From CF-161 sp035638495 (GTDB taxonomy: Bacteria; Chloroflexota; Dormibacteria; Dormibacterales; Dormibacteraceae): 17,315 nucleotides of DNA. Location of the stretch: positions 1 to 17,315 of the forward strand of contig DASQZW010000001.1 of the NCBI GenBank assembly GCA_035638495.1. Reading direction: 5' to 3'. Below the pieces are notes generated by a model that saw only the letters and a program-made list of their open reading frames with translations, did not search any database and was not told the origin of the DNA. Shown one piece after another: positions 14,926 through 17,315 of this stretch (positions within the stretch are counted from its first letter, which is position 1; every line of letters begins with the position of its first letter). The translations under genes and the position numbers were made by a program.

Positions 14926-14955
14926 TTGACATCCGCAGCGATCAGGCGCTGTAGT
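14926..14955 (+). promoter_or_regulatory. Promoter of the Cys-rich secreted protein gene
   Basis: A consensus TTGACA (14926-14931) is followed after 18 nt by TGTAGT (14950-14955), matching TATAAT at four positions. The expected start near 14962 gives a leader of about 85 nt to the ATG at 15048. It lies in the divergent gap between this gene and the FtsX permease gene. Confidence 0.55.
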
Positions 14956-15047
14956 TGTTGCCCGAATGCCGCCCGACGGGCGGGCGTTGGCCGCTGCCCC
15001 GGCCGTTCGCGAAGAGGTTCCGGGGCGTGAGGGAGGAGGTACTGCGC

Positions 15048-16850
15048 ATGCGCGGACCCTGGTCTCGTTGGCTGGCGTGGGCGGGCGCCGGAGCGACCGC
15101 CGTCGTGTTCAGCCTCAGTCCCACCGGTTCGATCGCGGCCGGGGTGGCGGCGACGGCCTCCGCCGCGAGCAGCGGCTCCGTGGCGCCGCGGGCCTCGACG
15201 AACATGCTCGACTGCAACGGCTTCAGCCCGACCTTCCAGCCGGTGAAGCGGATGGGTTCGCTCTGCACGGACCCGATCGCGATCGGTGCGGACGGCTCCA
15301 CGTCGCGGTTCGAGGACAACGGCCACTACATCGGCCACGACGAGCCCTCCGTGAAGTTCCTGTCCAACGCGGCGGGCAGCGCCAGCGCCATGACCTACGT
15401 CATGCGGCTGGCGGTCGACCCGAAGGCCACGCCGACGGTGACCAGCCCCCGGGTCTCCCACTACGCGGAGCTCTCCCCAGCGCCGTGGTTCGGCCTCGCG
15501 CTGTGCGACCCCAAGTCCTACCCGCAAAACGCCTGCGCGCCTGCCAGCGACGCGAACAGCGGCGGATTCAGCGACCCGCACGCGGCCGGCTCCGCGTTCA
15601 TGGAGCTGCAGTTCTACGCGCCGGGCTTCACGCCGTTCGTCGACGGCCCCAGCTGCGACCAGACCAGGTACTGCGCCGCGGTGACCATCGACAGCCTGGA
15701 GTGCACCTTCGCGTTCGCCACCTGCAACAACCACTGCATCGAGCCGGTCAACTTCGCGTACCTGCAGATGAACGGCGTGCCCGCCGGACCGCCGAGCCCG
15801 CAGCTCGCGAACGCCACCTCCTTCATGCCCAACCGCCAGACGCTGGAGATGAACCAGGGCGACCTCCTGGTGGTCACGATCAGGGACACCCCTCAGGGCC
15901 TGCTGACACGCATCGACGACCTCAGCTCGGGCCGCTCCGGGTTCATGGTCGCGAGCGCCGCGAACGGGTTCATGAACACCAACATCGCGGACTGCAGCGG
16001 GACGCCGTTCACGTTCCGCGCCGAGTTCAGCACCGCCGCCGACCAGAACATCGTCCCCTGGACCGCGCTGAACGCCAACGTGCTCATGCAGCAGGAGCTG
16101 GGCCACTTCGAGCCGTGCTCGGCCGTCTCCAGCCCCTTCCCCTTCAGGAGCGCGGGCTTCTCCGACCCCAGCGTGTTCCAGGTCTGCCAGGGCGGCTTCG
16201 AGGGCAAGAACGCGACCGGTGAAGGTCCCTGCGACCCGACCACCGGGGTCTGCGCCGGGGCGACGACCCAGGGTGGCGCCCCGTGCCCGAGCAACAACTT
16301 CGCCACCGGCGCCAACTGCGAGTTCTCGGACGCAAACTGCATGCCCGCCGGCAAGCGGACCATCGTCGTCAACGGCGTGACGGAGTCGACGCGGTGGCCG
16401 ATCGCCGGGTGCCAGCAGAACGTGTTCCAGAACGGCGACCTGGACTTCGACGGCACGTCGTACCAGTTCGACTTCCCCGACGGCCAGGCCGGTCACCCGA
16501 CCTCGTTCCAGTACGTCGGCCCGTTCGACGGGACCGGCCACACGTACCCGAACATCAGGTACGAGACCGACATCCCGGCCTCGGAGATCACGTGCAACGT
16601 CGGGACGGGCGCCGGCTGCACGGCGTTCCCTGCCGGCGCGAACTTCTACCCGTTCTGGTCGCTCGGCCACGCCAGGGGCGCGCTGAGCGAGATCTGCGTC
16701 TGGAACTTCGGCAACGACATCCCCGGGACGACGGTCCTGGACTTCGGCCGCCAGGCCCAGTTCGGGAGCCCGGAGCTGACCCGGTTCGCCGGCAACTCGA
16801 TCAGCCAGACGTTCCCCAACCCGCAGTTCAACGGGAGCTGCGACGCCTGA
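15048..16850 (+). CDS. Secreted Cys-rich protein of unknown function
   Basis: The 600-residue product starts at ATG 15048, 8 nt after GGGAGGAGG (15031-15039); the frame stays open to 14955 but lacks a ribosome site there. The N-terminus (MRGPWSRWLAWAGAGATAVV) is a Sec signal, with likely cleavage after an Ala-rich stretch (AATASA). The mature chain has about 22 Cys, many in pairs such as CDQTRYC, CNNHC and CDPTTGVC, implying several disulfides. It is rich in Phe, Asn, Gly and aromatic strands (FMELQFYAPGF, RYETDIPASEI, FYPFWSLGHARGALSEICVWNFGND), suggesting a beta-rich globular exoprotein. I recognise no catalytic motif, anchor or cell-wall sorting signal. It is monocistronic, with its own promoter and a strong hairpin terminator. 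Proximity to the cellulase might hint at a polymer-related role, but no operator of the CebR type was seen upstream, so function stays open. Confidence 0.82.
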   Translation: MRGPWSRWLAWAGAGATAVVFSLSPTGSIAAGVAATASAASSGSVAPRASTNMLDCNGFSPTFQPVKRMGSLCTDPIAIGADGSTSRFEDNGHYIGHDEPSVKFLSNAAGSASAMTYVMRLAVDPKATPTVTSPRVSHYAELSPAPWFGLALCDPKSYPQNACAPASDANSGGFSDPHAAGSAFMELQFYAPGFTPFVDGPSCDQTRYCAAVTIDSLECTFAFATCNNHCIEPVNFAYLQMNGVPAGPPSPQLANATSFMPNRQTLEMNQGDLLVVTIRDTPQGLLTRIDDLSSGRSGFMVASAANGFMNTNIADCSGTPFTFRAEFSTAADQNIVPWTALNANVLMQQELGHFEPCSAVSSPFPFRSAGFSDPSVFQVCQGGFEGKNATGEGPCDPTTGVCAGATTQGGAPCPSNNFATGANCEFSDANCMPAGKRTIVVNGVTESTRWPIAGCQQNVFQNGDLDFDGTSYQFDFPDGQAGHPTSFQYVGPFDGTGHTYPNIRYETDIPASEITCNVGTGAGCTAFPAGANFYPFWSLGHARGALSEICVWNFGNDIPGTTVLDFGRQAQFGSPELTRFAGNSISQTFPNPQFNGSCDA

Positions 16851-16864
16851 CGCTCGTCGGAGCA

Positions 16865-16889
16865 GCCGCCCGCCCACGTGGCGGGCGGC
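16865..16889 (+). terminator. Strong GC hairpin terminator
   Basis: GCCGCCCGCC (16865-16874) and GGCGGGCGGC (16880-16889) form a perfect 10-bp stem with loop CACGT, 14 bp after the stop of the secreted protein gene. There is no T-tract. Position and stem strength support termination of that gene. Confidence 0.7.
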
Positions 16890-16906
16890 CGCTCGCGGCT
16901 AGTTCG

Positions 16907-16934
16907 AACCGCACATCTGGACCGATGTGCGGTT
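16907..16934. repeat. Palindromic intergenic repeat, copy 1
   Basis: AACCGCACATC (16907-16917) and GATGTGCGGTT (16924-16934) are perfect 11-bp arms around the loop TGGACC. The core, CGCACATC-loop-GATGTGCGG, is identical in copy 2 only 41 bp away. It lies between convergent genes, so it may act as a terminator, but exact repetition suggests a dispersed family. Confidence 0.7.
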
Positions 16935-16944
16935 GCCTGGCCCC

Positions 16945-16978
16945 GGGAATCGCACATCTGGACCGATGTGCGGTTCCC
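16945..16978. repeat. Palindromic intergenic repeat, copy 2 (possible lysR terminator)
   Basis: GGGAATCGCACATC (16945-16958) pairs with GATGTGCGGTTCCC (16965-16978) over 14 positions, with one T-G wobble, around the loop TGGACC. It starts 7 bp after the stop of the minus-strand LysR gene. The core equals copy 1, while the outer stem differs, showing that pairing is kept outside the shared core. Confidence 0.7.
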
Positions 16979-16985
16979 AGGCCCC

Positions 16986-17315
16986 TCAGTCCTCCAGGTC
17001 GTGCCGGCCGATCCGGTTGGAGGGCACCGCCGGCCGGCTGGCGTCCCGCGCGTACTCCTCCAGGATCGGCAGCAGCACGTCCACCAGCTCCGCGTTCCGG
17101 CCGCTGCGCCGGCGCACCGCCGCCACCACCCGGCGCGGGGAGTCGTGCGGCTCCAGGCTCAGGCAGTGCATGCCCATCGCCAGTCCCCGCCGGGCGATCG
17201 ATCGGGGCAGGATCGCCACTCCGATCCCGGTCGCGATCAGCTGCAGCATGACCTCGATCGCGCCCGTCTCCGCCGCCACGATCGGCGAGCAGCCGGCGGC
17301 GTGGAACCAGTCCTC
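16986..17315 (-). CDS. LysR-family regulator, C-terminal part, cut by window edge
   Basis: From the window edge the minus strand reads EDWFHAAGCSPIVAAETGAI, then EVMLQLIATGIGVAILPRS and IARRGLAMGMHCLSLE. The segment with (A)E.....m..lVa.G.GvaiLP is the effector-binding domain of LysR-type regulators, late in the protein; the tail SPRRVVAAVRRRSGRNAELVDVLLPILEEYA fits the last strand and helix. About 109 residues are visible, ending at TGA 16986-16988. The DNA-binding helix-turn-helix would be outside the window. Target genes are unknown; such regulators often control a divergent neighbour, which would be off-window. Confidence 0.85.
   Translation of the reverse strand, partial: EDWFHAAGCSPIVAAETGAIEVMLQLIATGIGVAILPRSIARRGLAMGMHCLSLEPHDSPRRVVAAVRRRSGRNAELVDVLLPILEEYARDASRPAVPSNRIGRHDLED

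Noticed and set aside
14853..16877. Minus-strand open frame of 674 codons opposite the Cys-rich protein
   Set aside because: Antisense shadow; the plus-strand frame has a signal peptide, ribosome site, promoter and terminator.
16907..16978. CRISPR-like array
   Set aside because: Only two full copies, palindromic, with a spacer of about 18 bp and no cas genes; intergenic palindromic repeats fit better.

Overview
The window is very GC-rich, codes densely on both strands, and often uses GTG/TTG starts or starts with no leader. The gene content points to Actinomycetota: a DUF222/HNH-type protein, a CBM2-GH6 cellulase with a Pro-Thr linker and CebR/CelR-like operators, a PPOX-fold protein, and a UGSC-motif protein. 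A soil lineage such as Thermoleophilia/Solirubrobacterales is a guess. No rRNA, tRNA, CRISPR array, transposase or phage gene was seen.

Layout. 1-413 (-): N-terminal part of a DUF222 protein, apparently leaderless. 575-2224 (-): a UGSC-family protein interrupted by an in-frame TGA at 1922-1924, which I read as selenocysteine. A bacterial SECIS-like stem-loop follows the TGA, and a hairpin terminator lies after the gene. 2335-3885 (-): a phytoene-desaturase/PYROXD2-like FAD oxidoreductase. 3956-7281 (+): a Tat-exported phospholipase C-like phosphoesterase, an alpha/beta hydrolase whose start lies in a perfect hairpin, and a class I methyltransferase. 7301-8929 (-): a compact set of PPOX-fold protein, DUF1349 protein and NADPH-dependent FMN reductase. 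9054-10934 (-): secreted CBM2-GH6 cellulase, with two operator-like palindromes and an extended -10 promoter in its 365-bp upstream region. 11300-14856 (-): an FtsX-type permease overlapping by ATGA with a gene that fuses two ABC ATPase domains. 15048-16850 (+): a Cys-rich secreted protein of unknown function with its own promoter and terminator. 16986-17315 (-): C-terminal part of a LysR regulator. Two nearly identical palindromes sit between the last two genes, and a diverged third copy lies at 2294-2316.

How the genes relate. The cellulase appears to be under cellobiose-type repression. The FtsX/ABC pair is a self-contained transport or mechanotransmission complex. The three-gene minus-strand set looks like a flavin or deazaflavin redox operon. 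The most notable item is the selenoprotein, because ordinary gene calling would split or truncate it. Its function and that of the Cys-rich secreted protein are unknown. All calls come from reading the sequence; no database search was run.
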